Assembly: GCA_016584495.1 (NCBI GenBank) | Contig: WAID01000015.1 | Location: 1,736,501 to 1,800,500 of the forward strand | Origin: Celoporthe dispersa | Lineage: Eukaryota; Ascomycota; Sordariomycetes; Diaporthales; Cryphonectriaceae | DNA length: 64,000 nt | Direction: 5' to 3' | Shown here: positions 1 to 11,644 of the stretch, piece after piece | Position numbering within the stretch: the stretch's first letter is position 1 | Layout of the letters: each line of letters opens with the position of its first letter | Translations under genes and position numbers: made by a program | The notes under the pieces: model-generated | The model's input: only the letters and a program-made list of their open reading frames with translations | Database searches by the model: none | Told to the model about the DNA's origin: nothing

Positions 1-4
1 CTCT

Positions 5-1655
5 TCATGACGCCGAAATCTTCACTCGCGTTACGTCCAGTGACTCTGAGTCGAGGAGAATGACCTCCTTCGACGCCGAGAAGGATGGCACCGCAATCAG
101 TCGAACCATCTGACCATCAGGGCCTGATATGACCCTGGAACCAAACTCGGGCTGACATCCAACGAAGTAGACGTGAGGGCATTCTTTCATGACAAAAGGG
201 TCGTTGTCCTGGAAAGGATAACTCCACAATGTGTCTGGTGCAGTCGGCGCGCTGCACTGCCACCGGCACATTGCTTCCATCATGCCCAGTCTATCCTCGC
301 TGTCCACATACTTGAAGACGTCATCCACGTTCTGCCCTCCGGTCCCGAGCAGCCGCCAGCCATCCACTTCCCCTTCCCACGGGTTTGTCACGGCGTCGAG
401 CCAGCCGCTTTCACCGGAATTGGGCTCCGCAGAAAAAGGCTCGTGACTTGGGAAACACGGCCATATGTATGGGTTGCTGGGGGAAACTCGCGTTGGCCGG
501 ATCGTGTTCGCCTGGCAGGAGAGTGACGGGTAGGCTAGGGAGGAGCTCGGAGAGGAAGTCGTCAAACATCTGCGAGGGGGAATGCGTTGTACGCACTTGA
601 GTCGTAACCGTACTTCTTCGACGGTGCCACCTTGTCTGCATCAGAGACGTCGGCGTGCGTGTTGGCAGCGGCTATAGAGTTGCCGGCGATGATGAGCCTA
701 CTGATCTGTGAGAGTTCTGCCTGGGCGGTGGGATCCAGAGCCTCTCCCAGCAGATACTCCAAAAGCAGGTTTAGTTCCATAGCGTATGATGTGTCGTCGC
801 CAGAGAAGTTGAGGCCGGAGACAATGGCAATCTTGCCGCCCGTCCCTGGTGAGGGAGCATCTGTCATGTCGACATCACCTCCCTTCACGGCTGTCTTGCC
901 CTTGGCCGAGCCATTGGTGCCAGCCGGTTTTGTAACAGCCCATCGGTCCGGCTGAGGAGGCAAGTCCGCAAACTTCATATCGATGACCTCGAAATCTCCA
1001 CCTTCGTTCTCGGTTCCCATGACAGCCACGATGCAGCCCGTCACCAGCATGTGAGACTTGAGAAAATCACCAGTCAGCCGGAGCCGACCCGAGTCGTCTT
1101 CGAGCATAACGGCATCACGTCCGTCATCGGAGAAGTACTTCGCTATGGTGTTCGGCGCAGAGATCCAGCGCTATCGGTCGCGTCAGCACAGATTTACATA
1201 GTAACGGTTCCTAGGGACCGGAAGCAAGGGTGTGACCCACATCTTTCGATACGTCGTCCAGGATGTTTGGCTTCATGGGCATGTCCACATAGACCGTTCC
1301 GGCGACCCAGCACAGCTCGCCCTGCCTCACGTCCAGCACTCGGCTGACTTTTCTTTGCCGTCTCGCCTCCGATGACAGTGCCCTCCCATGCAGCCTCGGC
1401 CACCTCCTCAACTGCCGGCTTGATCTGGGTCAGTCGCAGGAAGTAGGTATCTGCATACTGTTGCTGGTAGCTGCGCCCCTTGTCGAGCTTGAAGGTATCA
1501 AGAGGCTGATAATGGGACTCTGGTCGCTCGAGAGACTCCTGAGGCGCATCTCCGCTGGACAAAGAATTCAGCTAATGGAAGCAGACAAGGCGATGATCTT
1601 GGACTTACGAGGGTTTTTGAAGAAGCGTAGCTTCTATCTCGTCAAGGCTGACCAT
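5..1655 (-). CDS. POLD2: DNA polymerase delta small (second) subunit
   Basis: Non-catalytic B-subunit of DNA polymerase delta (yeast Pol31, fission yeast Cdc1), which bridges the catalytic subunit and the third subunit at the replication fork. Exons 1655-1609, 1554-1241 and 1170-5 join in phase across a 54-bp intron (GTAAGT...CAG) and a 70-bp intron (GTGGGT...TAG, branch CTGAC), giving about 507 residues. Family blocks seen in order: RQGELCWVAGTVY, DRWISAP, the VSGLNFSGDD core of the inactive phosphodiesterase domain, FPQQP, SGQNVDD-like GTGGQNVDDVFKYV, PTAPDTLWSYPF and ECPHVYFVG. Three single-base breaks must be read through, each fixed by one base less in a run: T4 at 1349-1352, G5 at 576-580, A5 at 433-437. 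An essential gene with three homopolymer breaks is more likely miscalled than dead. Start chosen at MVSLDE; no upstream in-frame ATG fits better. Divergent with YTM1. Confidence 0.9.
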
Positions 1656-2047
1656 CTTCAGGTTGTGATTGTCCAGATTGAATCGTGGGAGGTGAATATC
1701 TGTCTGGAGGTCAAGCTTGGTTTGAAGTTGCTTGACGCGTCGTGGAGAATCCTGGACGCGTATAGATTTAAATGGGCTACTGCATCGGCCTTGGTCCCCT
1801 GTCCACCCCCCTCTTCTGGACCTAAAGGTTGCAGGGATTACAATGCGGGGCACACCCACCCGCAGCGACAGGGGTCCCGGAAGGCTCAGTAGAAAAAAAA
1901 AAGTTTCTGTACCTTGAGTACCGATTTATTTGGCTTGTAAACTTCTCTTACGGCAGAACGGCCACGATTCTTGTTGCAACAACAGCACCACCACATTTGG
2001 ACAGAATGGAGTCAAATATGGTGGGCGCGACGGGCTTCGAGCCAGAA
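1656..2047. promoter_or_regulatory. Divergent intergenic region POLD2 / YTM1
   Basis: About 390 bp between two divergent start codons, so it must hold both promoters and 5' leaders. An A-rich run lies at 1892-1902. An in-frame ATG for YTM1 also exists at 2006, so the leader may be shorter. I see no convincing TATA box or named operator. Confidence 0.5.
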
Positions 2048-3595
2048 ATGGCCCAGATCAAGGTCACATTCACCACGACCGAAGATGGCTTCGATTTGCC
2101 CGAGAGCAGGAGACAACTGCTCGTCCCAGCTGGTATGCTTCCCCCTCCGCCCTGTCACGATGCGCCTCCCACTCTGGCCGCGACGATAATTGTGGCTCGC
2201 CTATGCGGCAGCTTGCTTACTGACTGACATTATACGACCAGACATAAGACGCCTCGGCCTCTCCCGCGTCCTCAACTCCGAGTCCATGCTCAACACGCCC
2301 CGGCCCGTCCCCTTCGATTTCCTCATCAACGGAACCTTCCTGACCACCACCCTCGAAGACTACCTCGAGAAGAATGGCCTGTCCTTCGAGACCAACATCA
2401 CCCTCCAGTACGTCCGCAGCTTGATACCGCCCCAGTACGAGGCTTCCTTCGAGCACGACGACTGGGTCAGCGCCGTCGACGTTTTGTCCAGCACATCGCC
2501 CGCAGGTGCCTGGTCCGGCGACAGCTTCACGGCCGGCCACGATAGGATTCTGTCCGCCTCTTACGACGGCCTGTTGAGAATATGGAATGGCTCTGGAGAC
2601 GTCATCGCCACCTCACCGGCGGGCAGCCACGGCGGACACAGTGCGAGCGTCAAGGCCGCCCGGTTCCTCTCCAACAGCCAGATCGCCTCCGCAGGCCTCG
2701 ACCGCACTGTGAGGGTGTGGAAGTACACCGAGGCCGGCGACCAGTCTTCCGGCGAGCTCAAGCCCACCCTTGAGCTCTACGGGCACAGGTCGACCATTGA
2801 CTCCCTCGAGGTCGACGGCGCCTCGCGGCGCATCCTGACGGCTTCCGCAGACGGCTCCATCGGCCTTTGGTCAACCTCCAAGGCCTCTGCGCCTCAGGCG
2901 CCTGTCGAGTTGCTGCCGGGAAGCACACACGCGAGCAAGCGGCGGAAGCTGGCGAGCAGCGTGTCCGCGCCGCAGAGGGGCGCGCTGCACCTGCTCCGTT
3001 CCACAAGGCCCCCGCCACGGCGGCTGTGTTCGACCCGCGGGACCGGACCATCGCGTACAGCGCGGGCCAGGATCACGACCTGCACACTATTGACCTGACG
3101 ACTATGGCTAAGGTGAACACGATACCAGCGTCCAGCGCGCTGCTGTCGCTGTGCGCCGTCCCAGGCCCGAGCGGGAGCCCCTTGTTGGCCGCCGGTACAT
3201 CGTCGAGGAACGTGGTGCTCGTGGATCCGAGGGAATCCCAGGCTAGGACGTCGGTAATGACATTGCGGGGCCATGTGAACAAGGTCGTGTCGCTGGCCAG
3301 GTGTCCAGACAACGAGCACTCTCTCGTCTCGGGCTCCCACGACGGGACATGTCGCATCTGGGATTTGAGGAGTGTCAGGCCTGCGACGAAGAACGAGGAT
3401 GGCGCTGCCGGCGGCGGCGTCAGCGAGGCCGTGTACGTGGTTGAGCGGGAGACCAAGGGCGGCAGGAAACGGCCGCTGGCGGGAGAGGGCTGCAAGGTCT
3501 TTAGTGTCGTGTGGGATCAGACGTGGGGCATTGTGAGTGGCGGCGAGGATAAACGAGTGCAGATTAACAGAGGAAGGGACATTATTGCAACATGA
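2048..3595 (+). CDS. YTM1: Ribosome biogenesis WD-repeat protein Ytm1 (human WDR12)
   Basis: Component of the Nop7/Erb1/Ytm1 (PeBoW) complex needed for 60S ribosomal subunit maturation in the nucleolus. Exon 1 (2048-2132) encodes the start of the NLE domain, ending in RRQLLVPA; a 109-bp intron (GTATGC...CAG, with CTGACTGAC) leads to DIRRLGLSRVLN in exon 2 (2242-3595). WD repeats follow, with blades ending in RIWNG, RVWKY, IGLWS and CRIWD, and the C-terminus GIVSGGEDKRVQINRG is typical for the family. About 479 residues. One frame break near 2996-2997 (a CC pair where CCC would restore frame) falls between the KRRK linker and HKAPATAAVFDPRD. The alternative start at 2006 would add 14 residues; I prefer 2048 because MAQIKVTFTTTE aligns with usual starts. 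Confidence 0.9.
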
Positions 3596-3793
3596 GGCAG
3601 AAATAAAGGGAAAGAAAAGATGGTGTGTCTGGATGCTATGTGCAGAAATTATACCCTAATAGAGATAATATCTGAACTCATCATTTGGGAGGGAAAACGA
3701 GTGTGGTAGAATAAACACTACCTATTCATGGTATCGTGAAACATCAACGCCCGTCTATGCAAGTGCTCGCCTAGTTCGAGTCTTTCTATCTCG

Positions 3794-5671
3794 CTAAATG
3801 TCTTGTGCTTGTTCGTCGTCACTCTGTGCTATACTTCGCTCCTTCGGCGACGCGACGCTGTAATTGATAGCTTTCCATATGCCGAAAAATCTCCTCTTCA
3901 TCACATCGTCGGGGATACAGCCAGCCACTTCAGCCTTCATTCGATCGCCGTCGTATGGCAGCTTCTCGGACTTCACACTTGAGAGGATGTAGCCAGCTAC
4001 AGTAGAAGTCTGTAGAGGAGGATCCCTAAGCATGCGCGCGACGTCCTCGCAATCTAGGTCCTTGTTGGCGTGCCAGATGAAATAAGCCTTCAGGGCGGCA
4101 GGGGTGGCTTTAATCTTTCCGCCTCGTGCCTCCTTATGATTTGCAACACAAGACTCTGCGGCCTCGACTTTGGGGGTCTTTCGGTGGCTCGGGGGCTGGC
4201 GTAGCTTTCGTTGCTGTTGTGGACCTGCTCTTCACACCCGACTTCTTCGTGTTGGAGTTGCTTGGGACCGAGTCTCTGAGGTCATTTTTAACCTCGTTAA
4301 GACAATGAACAGTCCCTTGGATGTCCTTGATTGCCTGGAAGATCTCCGAGCGCAGCGCAGCGCGCTCCTGCTCCCTAAGCTCCGCTTCAAGAAGTGCGTC
4401 ATCCGTAATTCCTTCGTCGAGATCGGACTCCGCCGAGCTTGGAATTTCCACACCAGGCGGGAGAGGAATCGGTCGGCCTACTTCTAAGTGGAATGGAAGA
4501 GCAGGAGCTGGGTCTAGTTTTTCGCGCTGATGGTCTAGCATAGCGAACAAGTGAATGGCCGCATACGCATCAGACGCCGAGTATCCGATCTGCTCCATGT
4601 CCAGGGGCTGGGACCAGTCGCTCGTTCTGACATTTGGGTCCTTCCGCATGGGCAGGCCAAAGACCTCCTGGCACTGGGTGGCGAGGGAGACCAGCTTCTT
4701 GTCGACTAGCTTGGGCTTGCTGGCAGAATACTTGACCTGCTTAAACAAGTGGCTCAGCTCGAATATGCTGCGAGCGTTGATGCCGAGGTACTTCTGCAGT
4801 CTCGTGCAGTCGCCCTTGATCCAGACACCAAGTTTGGTGACGTTGGGATCCTCGATGATCTTCCGTAGTGTCGGTGTGGCAAGCTCATCCTTTGCAGGGT
4901 ACGCAGCCAGATGTAGGAGCACAACCCGACTCTGGCTTGCAAGCTGTACCAGTGAGACGTTCTTCCGAGCGCCCGAGAACCTGTTCGCCTGAGCGACCCA
5001 TTCCAGATCCAAGCCAATGAATTTCTCGCCCACAAGTCGCTTTAACTCCCGTTCGGCGACATGGGCGTTCTTGCAATAATGGACGCGCACTTTACCCTTG
5101 ACGCCGTCCTCCTGATTAGGGCCCCGGTAAAGGGAGTACGACCAGAAGGACTCGTTAGTCCCCTCGGCTGCCTGCCTGGCAGCTTGGAAGACCTCATCAG
5201 ATATTTTGTAATCCAGAGGCGTAAATGGGGTAGGCTTGCTCTCTGGCGGTCCCTCTCCGGCTGTAGGTTGTGCCTCTGTAGGTTTTGTAGATGGCACGTT
5301 GTTTCCCACCTCGTTCAGTATTGCTCCGGTTCGGGCCTGGACTTTGCAGCGCTTTATCATTGCGCACCGGCTGCTCTGATATGATGACTTTCTCTTTATC
5401 CTCGCGGAAGATCGTGTCCTCCTTGAGGACCAAAGTGTCCATGTCCTGCCTGCGCGCTATGACGGTTGTTTCCACGGTGACCTTCGATTCGTGCACTCGG
5501 ACAGGCGCGCTCGCAGCCCCGATCGCCTTCGCATCTGCCTCCCCTTGTTACTGAGGCCTCCGTGAAGAATCTCGCGGCATCAAGAGCAGGATACAGAGGC
5601 TGCTGGAAGACGATTCCCTGGTTCGGGTGCCAGAGCCTCCAGTTAGGAGGATGTTTCGAGGAGCCGGTCAT
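3794..5671 (-). CDS. 3'-5' exonuclease domain protein (DEDDy, Werner/RNase D type)
   Basis: Predicted DEDDy-family 3'-5' exonuclease acting on nucleic-acid 3' ends. No intron is needed; about 624 residues after three frame breaks. The exonuclease domain lies in the middle third: motif I FIGLDLEW (catalytic D and E), motif II around GVWIKGDCTRLQKYL, motif III YSASDAY with the Y-x3-D pair. The C-terminal part (AYFIWHANKDLDCEDVA then PPLQTSTVAGYIL) resembles the helical domain that follows this fold in fungal homologues. Breaks, each corrected by one base less: C4 at 5541-5544, T3 at 5343-5345, G5 at 4172-4176. The first ATG at 5671 is used (MTGSSKHPPNWRLW). Substrate (DNA or RNA) cannot be told from sequence. 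Confidence 0.82.
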
Positions 5672-6342
5672 TCTAGAACTTGTACATCTGTTCCAATTTT
5701 TTTTAAAGGGTTGTTAGCAATGCATGGCATTCTTGCTCTCCATATCCAGAAAATTGCACTGTAGGATGGACATAGTCGGACTCACAAGAGACGCCGAACC
5801 ACAGCCCGTCGAAGAGAAGTAGGAGGAGAGAGGACACCCAGTGGGCGATATGTGAGGATCATGACACGCGCTCTGCCACTACCGGACGACAAGACCAAAG
5901 CGCCATGTTGCCCAGCGATCATAATAATCACAGCACTGATGACCAGGCTGCTCGAATTATGGAGAGGGAGAGAGTCTGTGTGTGTGGGAAAGAGGGCCGC
6001 CCAGGCAGAAGCGCAGGGGTTCGATCGTTCAGTGGTTGAGCCGCCAGAGACGCGCTGCTGTTGGACGCGCTTTTGGGGGGGGGGGGGAGTTAGGTATTTG
6101 GTGGAGCTGCTTGGCACTGGAGGGTAGGGTACTATGGTAATTAGCCTTGCGTTGTCAGGGCACTTAGCTCACCCACTTTAGCCCAATAAACCCGCTACAG
6201 CGATTCCTCGCAGTAGCGCTTGCAATACTCGAACATCATCCACAAGGGCCGCACCAAGCCAGCACGAACAAGATCTCAATCTCGAAAGCACCGCCTTCGC
6301 CGCAACCCACTCCATCCGTTGCCGATCACGAATCTGACCAAG
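5672..6342. other. Intergenic, divergent exonuclease / LSM5
   Basis: No supported gene. It holds the 5' flanks of two divergent genes, a T-rich tract just upstream of the exonuclease start (about 5696-5704) and a 13-G run at 6075-6087 that is a likely length-error site. Small ORFs here (for example 5782-6117, minus) have no recognisable domain. Confidence 0.4.
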
Positions 6343-6910
6343 ATGGCGTCTCAGGTGCAACCGCTCGGTAAGAAAACGCCCCGCTCGCAGCCTCTCCGGC
6401 GAGGTTCTTTCCACTGACCAGGATCGACAGAGCTCGTCGACAAGTGCGTTGGATCTAGAATTTGGGTAATCATGAAGGGCGACAGGGGTAAATGTCCTGC
6501 TTCTTTCTACTGACGCGGAGTCGTCTGTTAACCTTGCATCCGCAGAGTTCAGCGGCACACTGCTCGGCTTCGATGACTACGTCAGTAAGTGTCACCATCT
6601 TCCTCACAGCGCACCGGGTTTGGAAGCTGACCGCCACTACAGACATTGTGCTGGAAGACGTGACTGAGTTGTAAGACATCATCATAGAGAGTCTCCGTGT
6701 TGACAGGAGCTGGGAGTGATGCTGACTGTTGACTCTGGTGCCAGTGATTACGCTGGAAACGCCACGAAGCTGAACAAAATCTTGCTAAATGGCAACAATA
6801 TATGCATGGTACGACTGCTCCCGGCATCTGGCCACCATAGCCTGCCTGCTTACTGACTGATTTTGTCCCAGCTTATCCCAGGAGGCGAGGGACCGGTAGC
6901 GCCATCATGA
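6343..6910 (+). CDS. LSM5: U6 snRNA-associated Sm-like protein LSm5
   Basis: Subunit of the Lsm2-8 ring that binds the U6 snRNA 3' end in the nucleus and of the Lsm1-7 ring in cytoplasmic mRNA decay. Six exons join in phase: 6343-6367, 6431-6487, 6546-6584, 6643-6670, 6745-6808, 6872-6910, total 252 nt, 83 residues, normal for the family. The Sm1 motif is seen in ELVDKCVGSRIWVIMKGD and FSGTLLGFDDYVN; the Sm2 motif in KILLNGNNICMLIPGG with the canonical NG and IPGG. All five introns have GT...AG ends and several have CTGAC branch sites. No frame break. The coding sequence is too fragmented to show as a long ORF. Confidence 0.93.
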
Positions 6911-7493
6911 TTGTCGACATTGTAGAGGGTGGATTTTCTTGGGCAACATCTTGCTCTGGCTTGATCTCTAGGAAATTCGGTAGGCTTGACGTTCACGTGG
7001 AAAGAATCCGAATTAGATGGCAGAGGTCCTCACGGTGATTGAGAGGCAAAAGATGCAACACACGCCGAACTTACGAGGCCTCTATGAAGAAATTGTAGGA
7101 AAAACTGGGGAGTCGGCATAGGCCTTCAGGCATGCTAGACTTCACAAGCTGAGAATCAAGCACATCGTTGATCTTTTTTTGCCCCACCATGACTGCCTAC
7201 GTATCCATCCTCTACCGTCTTGCTTACACTTGGCACTTCCTCACCTTCATCAGAGGTGTGTCTCTTTCATGACATGGAGATTTCGTGGAATATTGATACT
7301 TTTCATTCATGAACCATGGTCTGACCACCAACGCCGTAAACACCGAGCAGATGACCACTGCTTTGACCATCGGGAAGCATACCGAACCCCCGATCCAGGC
7401 GAGCCCAAGGCCCATTCCCATGAGGACCCCCTTCCTAATTAAGAGACCCCAGGAGCAAGTGACACTGACGCCACCGATGCTACCATAGCCATC
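6911..7493. other. Intergenic, convergent LSM5 / RPB11 3' ends
   Basis: Carries both 3' ends. A short hydrophobic minus ORF (7224-7421) has no family match I can recognise and no supporting start context. A T-run lies at about 7172-7178. Confidence 0.35.
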
Positions 7494-8622
7494 CTAAAAG
7501 CCGCCGTTGGCATTGCCGTCGCCGTCGGTGGGACCTGTGGTGGCCATGCGGCGCAGCTCGTACTCGCGGGTGAACTCGCGGCCCAGCTGAGCGAACTTGG
7601 CGATCAGGTTGCGGGCAACCTCAACAAAGGCGTCCTTGGGGGTGATGGTGCCGTCGGTCTGGACGCGGATGAACAGCTCAGGCACGTTAGGGTGAGCGAC
7701 TGGAGGTCGTTGTGAGCTGCTGGACCCTTCCTGTCCGTATAGATATAGGGAGGGGTATTCTTACTCTTGTATCCAGCCATCATGACGTGAGGGTGCTGCT
7801 TGAGGTGCTCAGACATAAGATTGCCGATGGTGTGGTCCTCCTTCTTGATCAAGAAGTCAGAGCAGTTGGACATGCCTGGTTACGACACCGTCAGTCTCCC
7901 GTTGCTCCCGGGGTGTACTCCTGAGTCGCGGTACGGCGTGTCGGGCAATAACTTACGAGGGAAGGGCGTCTCGGTGATCTTCTTCTCGCCATCAGTGAGC
8001 AAGAAGAGCTCGAACCTGTGTGTACTGTCAGCAAACCATACCCTACATTGAACCTGGCGAGGCGCGTGGACGGCGGGAGGGACAAGAGGTACCACTCGGC
8101 GACGTTGTCGTGTCTGGGGTTCCTCATCTTGATGATGACCGTGGGTGTTCCTTAATGATACGAGTTTGGTATGATACAGTGTAGTAGAGAACGGTTGGGG
8201 TGATGCAGAGTCCAGGTTGCGCAGACGAGAGGTTCTGATGAGCGCAAGAACGGAGGCACGGTCGGGCGCGGTTGTGAACCATGCAGCTGCACCATCCAGG
8301 CAGCTCTTTCTTATCCCACTAGGATTAAGGTGCCCATTTTGGCTCTCACAGCTGCCACGACACACACAAAGAGCCTACCCACAACCACCACCACCACCGC
8401 GATCCTGACTTGTGACCTGCCTAGCCCATGTCACTGGATTCTTCGAGCGCCTTGACCCAACTACTTCATGTCCATCTCCCTCTCCCCATCATACCAGCTC
8501 AATCTGAGCCCCTGCATTCATTTTCCACTTGAAAGACGATGATGCTTCTTCTCCACCATACCAACTCGGGATGTCTTTGAAAGAAGTAAAAGAAGTCAGA
8601 CTCACCTGTCAGGGGCGTTCAT
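7494..8622 (-). CDS. RPB11: RNA polymerase II subunit Rpb11
   Basis: Alpha-like subunit that dimerises with Rpb3 to nucleate RNA polymerase II assembly. Exons 8622-8606, 8015-7957, 7875-7765 and 7699-7494 sum to 393 nt (130 residues). The first exon is only 17 nt and encodes MNAPD plus two bases of Arg, matching the conserved MNAPxxFELF start; the first intron is long (590 bp, GTGAGT...CAG). Conserved blocks: GEKKI, KKEDHTIGNLM (alpha-motif), AGYKIAHPNVPELFIRVQTDG, REFTREYELR. The tail is Gly/Asn-rich. No frame break. All splice junctions have GT...AG ends and restore conserved residues, which is the main support for the tiny first exon. Confidence 0.9.
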
Positions 8623-8871
8623 CTTCACACAACAAGAAGACTGGCAGTATCGCAAAATAGGAACTATGAGGAGATATATGGACGAGATGGAAGAAATACA
8701 ATTAGATTATGTGCCGGAGAAGGTGGAGCTGGTAGCAACAGAGCGATGGGAGGCGTCGTGATGGGGGTTGTCAGGAAGGCAAAGAGAAGGAAAAGATGCT
8801 TTAGGATTAAGGCCGAAAGGGTTGAGGCTCTTCAGGTGCACGCTAGTGTCGGTTTGCCGCTGTCACTTGGC

Positions 8872-8883
8872 TAGGGGCCCCTA
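8872..8883. repeat. 12-bp perfect palindrome TAGGGGCCCCTA
   Basis: Self-complementary over 12 bp; 22 bp from a second perfect palindrome, about 250 bp upstream of the RPB11 start codon. Could bind a dimeric factor; function unknown. Confidence 0.6.
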
Positions 8884-8905
8884 ACCTTTGGTGGGGGTTA
8901 AGCCC

Positions 8906-8921
8906 GCTGAGGATCCTCAGC
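8906..8921. repeat. 16-bp perfect palindrome GCTGAGGATCCTCAGC
   Basis: Self-complementary over 16 bp with no loop, in the same intergenic region as TAGGGGCCCCTA. Candidate dimeric operator; no factor can be assigned. Confidence 0.6.
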
Positions 8922-9286
8922 AATCACTCAAATCTCTGATGCATTGCCACTTAGCCACTGTGATTCTGCATGTGAATGACAATAGTTGCAGGCTGTCCTT
9001 TTCTTTCTTTCCTCTTTTATTTTTATTTTATTTTTATTTTAGAGAAAATTTTCTTTTTAAAAAATAATTGCCAGGATACACTGCCTCAGCTGTGGCTTGT
9101 CAATCTATTCTATCTCAATCTCTGAATACTCACATCGGCCTTAAACTCCCTTTATGATGCTATGCTATGATTCTTGCACACAAAGAAGATCCAGCCATAA
9201 TCACTTTACTTTCCTCCTGATCCCCATGGCCCCTCCCCTCCCCGTTTTCCCCACCCCTCCCCGAAGCCCAGAACCCACAGTTTGAT

Positions 9287-11644
9287 TTACAGACCCTTCT
9301 TGTCACAGTATCCTGGCAGAGCTGGGCCGCTATCACCTCCGGCCCAGCTGGAAATAGTCAGGATAGTGGTATATGCCATGGCGACGAAGCCGAAGATGCA
9401 GAGAATAATGTCAGAGATCTTCCAGAGGGCGGTCCTTGCCACAGCACGGTAGTGCAGCATGGGCTAGAGACGATGTTAGCATACGTACGTTCAGTTGAGC
9501 AAGAATGTAAGGGTTACACTCACAGGATAAATATAGACAAGGGGGATACAGGCAAAATTGCCCACCAATGCGACAAACTTGTCCAGATCATCCGCACCAC
9601 CCCAGGCAATGATGGCACACAAGATCACAAACAAGAATCGGAAGATGTTCTTCTGCCACTTGATATACGGGTTGTACTTCCCACTGCGCGCAAACAGCCC
9701 GTTCTCCAGGATCTTGATCGCAGGGAAGATCTGCAATGGTGTTGAGAGCATGATGGCCATCGAGTACAGGAACTGCACGCCATTGACCAGCTTGTTGTCC
9801 TGCGGCAGGTTGAGCAGGACCACCGTCTCGGTCTTGGAGCCGTATGCCGCGTAAGAGACGGCGCCCATGACGGTAAACAGCGCCGTGATGATGATCATAA
9901 CCACGAACAAGACCTTGGGAAATTTCCTGGGGTCGGCCATTGACTCCTGGATGGGAATGATGAGGCCAATGCCCTCGAAGGTGAAGATGGCGGTGCCGAT
10001 GAACAGCGTCCAGTCCTTTTGGTTGAACAGGATGATGTCCGCCAGGCCGAACTTGTCGAGCGTCAACACGTCATAGTAGAAGAGGTAGCCCAGGCCCAGA
10101 ATGATGAAGGCATCAGCGACAAAAGCCGTGAAGCTGAGCTTGTTGATGTCGCGGAAGAGCGAGAACGGCAGGAAGATGATCATCTGCATTAAGATCAACC
10201 ACTTGACCTGGATGTGCGTCTGGCAGTCTGATACCGCGAGGATGAAGGCCTGGAGGTTTTCCGACACGAACACGATATACGCCGCCACAAATCCGATCTG
10301 GCTGATGACGATGGAGCCCAAGATGAGAGACCGTAGCCACTTGCCGTATAATATGCCACCCATGTCACCGAATGAGCCATCGACCCTGAGGCGCGACGTG
10401 ACGAGGAGCACAAAACAGTAGTAGCTGAGCGCCGCGACGAAGAGCAAGACCAGATTGCTGAAGACCATGCCGCCGTTCAGATACGCACGAGGCAGGAACA
10501 GAACGCCAGTCCCGACGAAGGATTTCAGCAGCACCAGGGCGGCACCCGTCGGACTGGCCTTCCCACTTGTACGGTGCTTTCTCCTCCGTTTCCGACGCGA
10601 AGGCGTGAGCAGGGCACTATCCTCCATCGGCTCGCGGTCCTCGTCCGAATCCTCGTCGCTGTCCCATTCCTCCTCTCCAGAGGAGAAGTACTCGCCGGGC
10701 TTCAGCGCCTCATCGTCCTCCTCGAGCTCCTCGCCAGCGAAATGGCCATAGATGCTCAGGAACTCCAGGAAGCTGGAGGTGAACACCTGGGGTTGCCTAC
10801 TCGACGGTTCCCCGAACTCGATATCCCCACCACGTCCTCCGGACCCCGGGGCAGGGCTACCAGCGCTGCGGCGAAGGAAATTCCGGCGGAAGCCGCCGGG
10901 CACCTTGATGGTGTTGATATCCAGGACCTCCTCCTCTGGCTCGGGTCGCGGCATGCTGAAGCTCTTGCTGCGCTGGATCTTGTTTGTAGCCTCCTCGGTC
11001 CACTTGTAGATCGGCCGCGTAATGTCGCCACCTTGCAGCCGCAGACTCGAGAACTCCTCGTCGTCCGCTCCTGTGTCCGGCTGCTTGCCCTTGCCGCCGG
11101 CCTCGCCCAGTCTGCGGCTGCTCGAGTCGTCGGACTGGTAAGCCGCATCGGACGGCTGGACGAGGTGGCGTCGCACAATCTCGGGGTCCTCGTATGCGCC
11201 GCTGACTGCTCGTTCTTGCGGGTGGAAGGAGCCATAGTTTGTGGGTGTGGCAGAGTGTAGGTTCTGGGCGCTGGACGCGCTGGGCGACTGAGCTCGTACG
11301 GGAGGGGTGCCAAAGCGTGGAGGAGAGGCGCCGAGAGAGTTGGACAGGGCCGCCGCGAGGGCCGAGATGCCAGGCCCAGGTGTTGCTGAGGAGCCGGTCG
11401 CGCCGGGAAGAGGTGCTATCGAGCCTGTTATGCTGCTGGCATCTGTTTCGGTGCTGCGCTGCGCATCTCGAAGGCGGGAGCTGGGGGATGTGCCAGGCTG
11501 TGGGATAGGAGATGCAAGGCGGGCGGTCGCATCTGCTCGTGGAACGGAGGTGCCATAGGACCTGCTGCGGAACGAGCCCGGCGAGACAGAGCGTGGGATC
11601 TCTAAAGGCGGCTGGCCCGATGGATCCTTTCCGTTGTTCGACAT
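9287..11644 (-). CDS. Vacuolar amino-acid transporter, AVT3/AVT4-like (AAAP family)
   Basis: Predicted vacuolar-membrane transporter that exports neutral amino acids. Exon 1 (11644-9524) and exon 2 (9463-9287) join across a 60-bp intron (GTGAGT...TAG) at IYP/PMLHYRA, giving 765 residues. The N-terminal half (about 1-390) is a Ser/Pro-rich and acidic cytosolic region containing EELEEDDEALKPGEY; the transporter domain begins at ASPTGAALVLLKSFVGTG, the family's first transmembrane segment, and about eleven hydrophobic segments follow, with FTFEGIGLIIPIQESM and SYAAYG characteristic. The long acidic N-terminus is usual for fungal AVT3/4 proteins. The start at MSNNGKD is preferred over an in-frame ATG at 11830 that would add a His-repeat leader encoded by a (GGT)n microsatellite. 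No frame break. Confidence 0.87.

Larger units (their letters stand above)
8623..9286. promoter_or_regulatory. RPB11 upstream region and AVT 3' flank
   Basis: No gene seen. It holds two perfect palindromes (listed separately) and a strongly A/T-rich tract at 9011-9068 made of repeated TTTTA units, consistent with a promoter poly(dA:dT) element or 3' processing sequence. Confidence 0.45.

Noticed and set aside
5..1655. POLD2 as a pseudogene
   Set aside because: All three breaks are one-base changes in homopolymers, all splice sites and family blocks are intact and the subunit is essential in known fungi.
5782..6127. Overlapping ORFs on both strands upstream of the exonuclease gene
   Set aside because: No domain, composition driven by a poly-G tract, and they occupy the divergent promoter.
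7224..7421. 65-codon hydrophobic minus-strand ORF in the LSM5/RPB11 convergent region
   Set aside because: Too short, no homology recognised and placed between two 3' ends with no promoter space.
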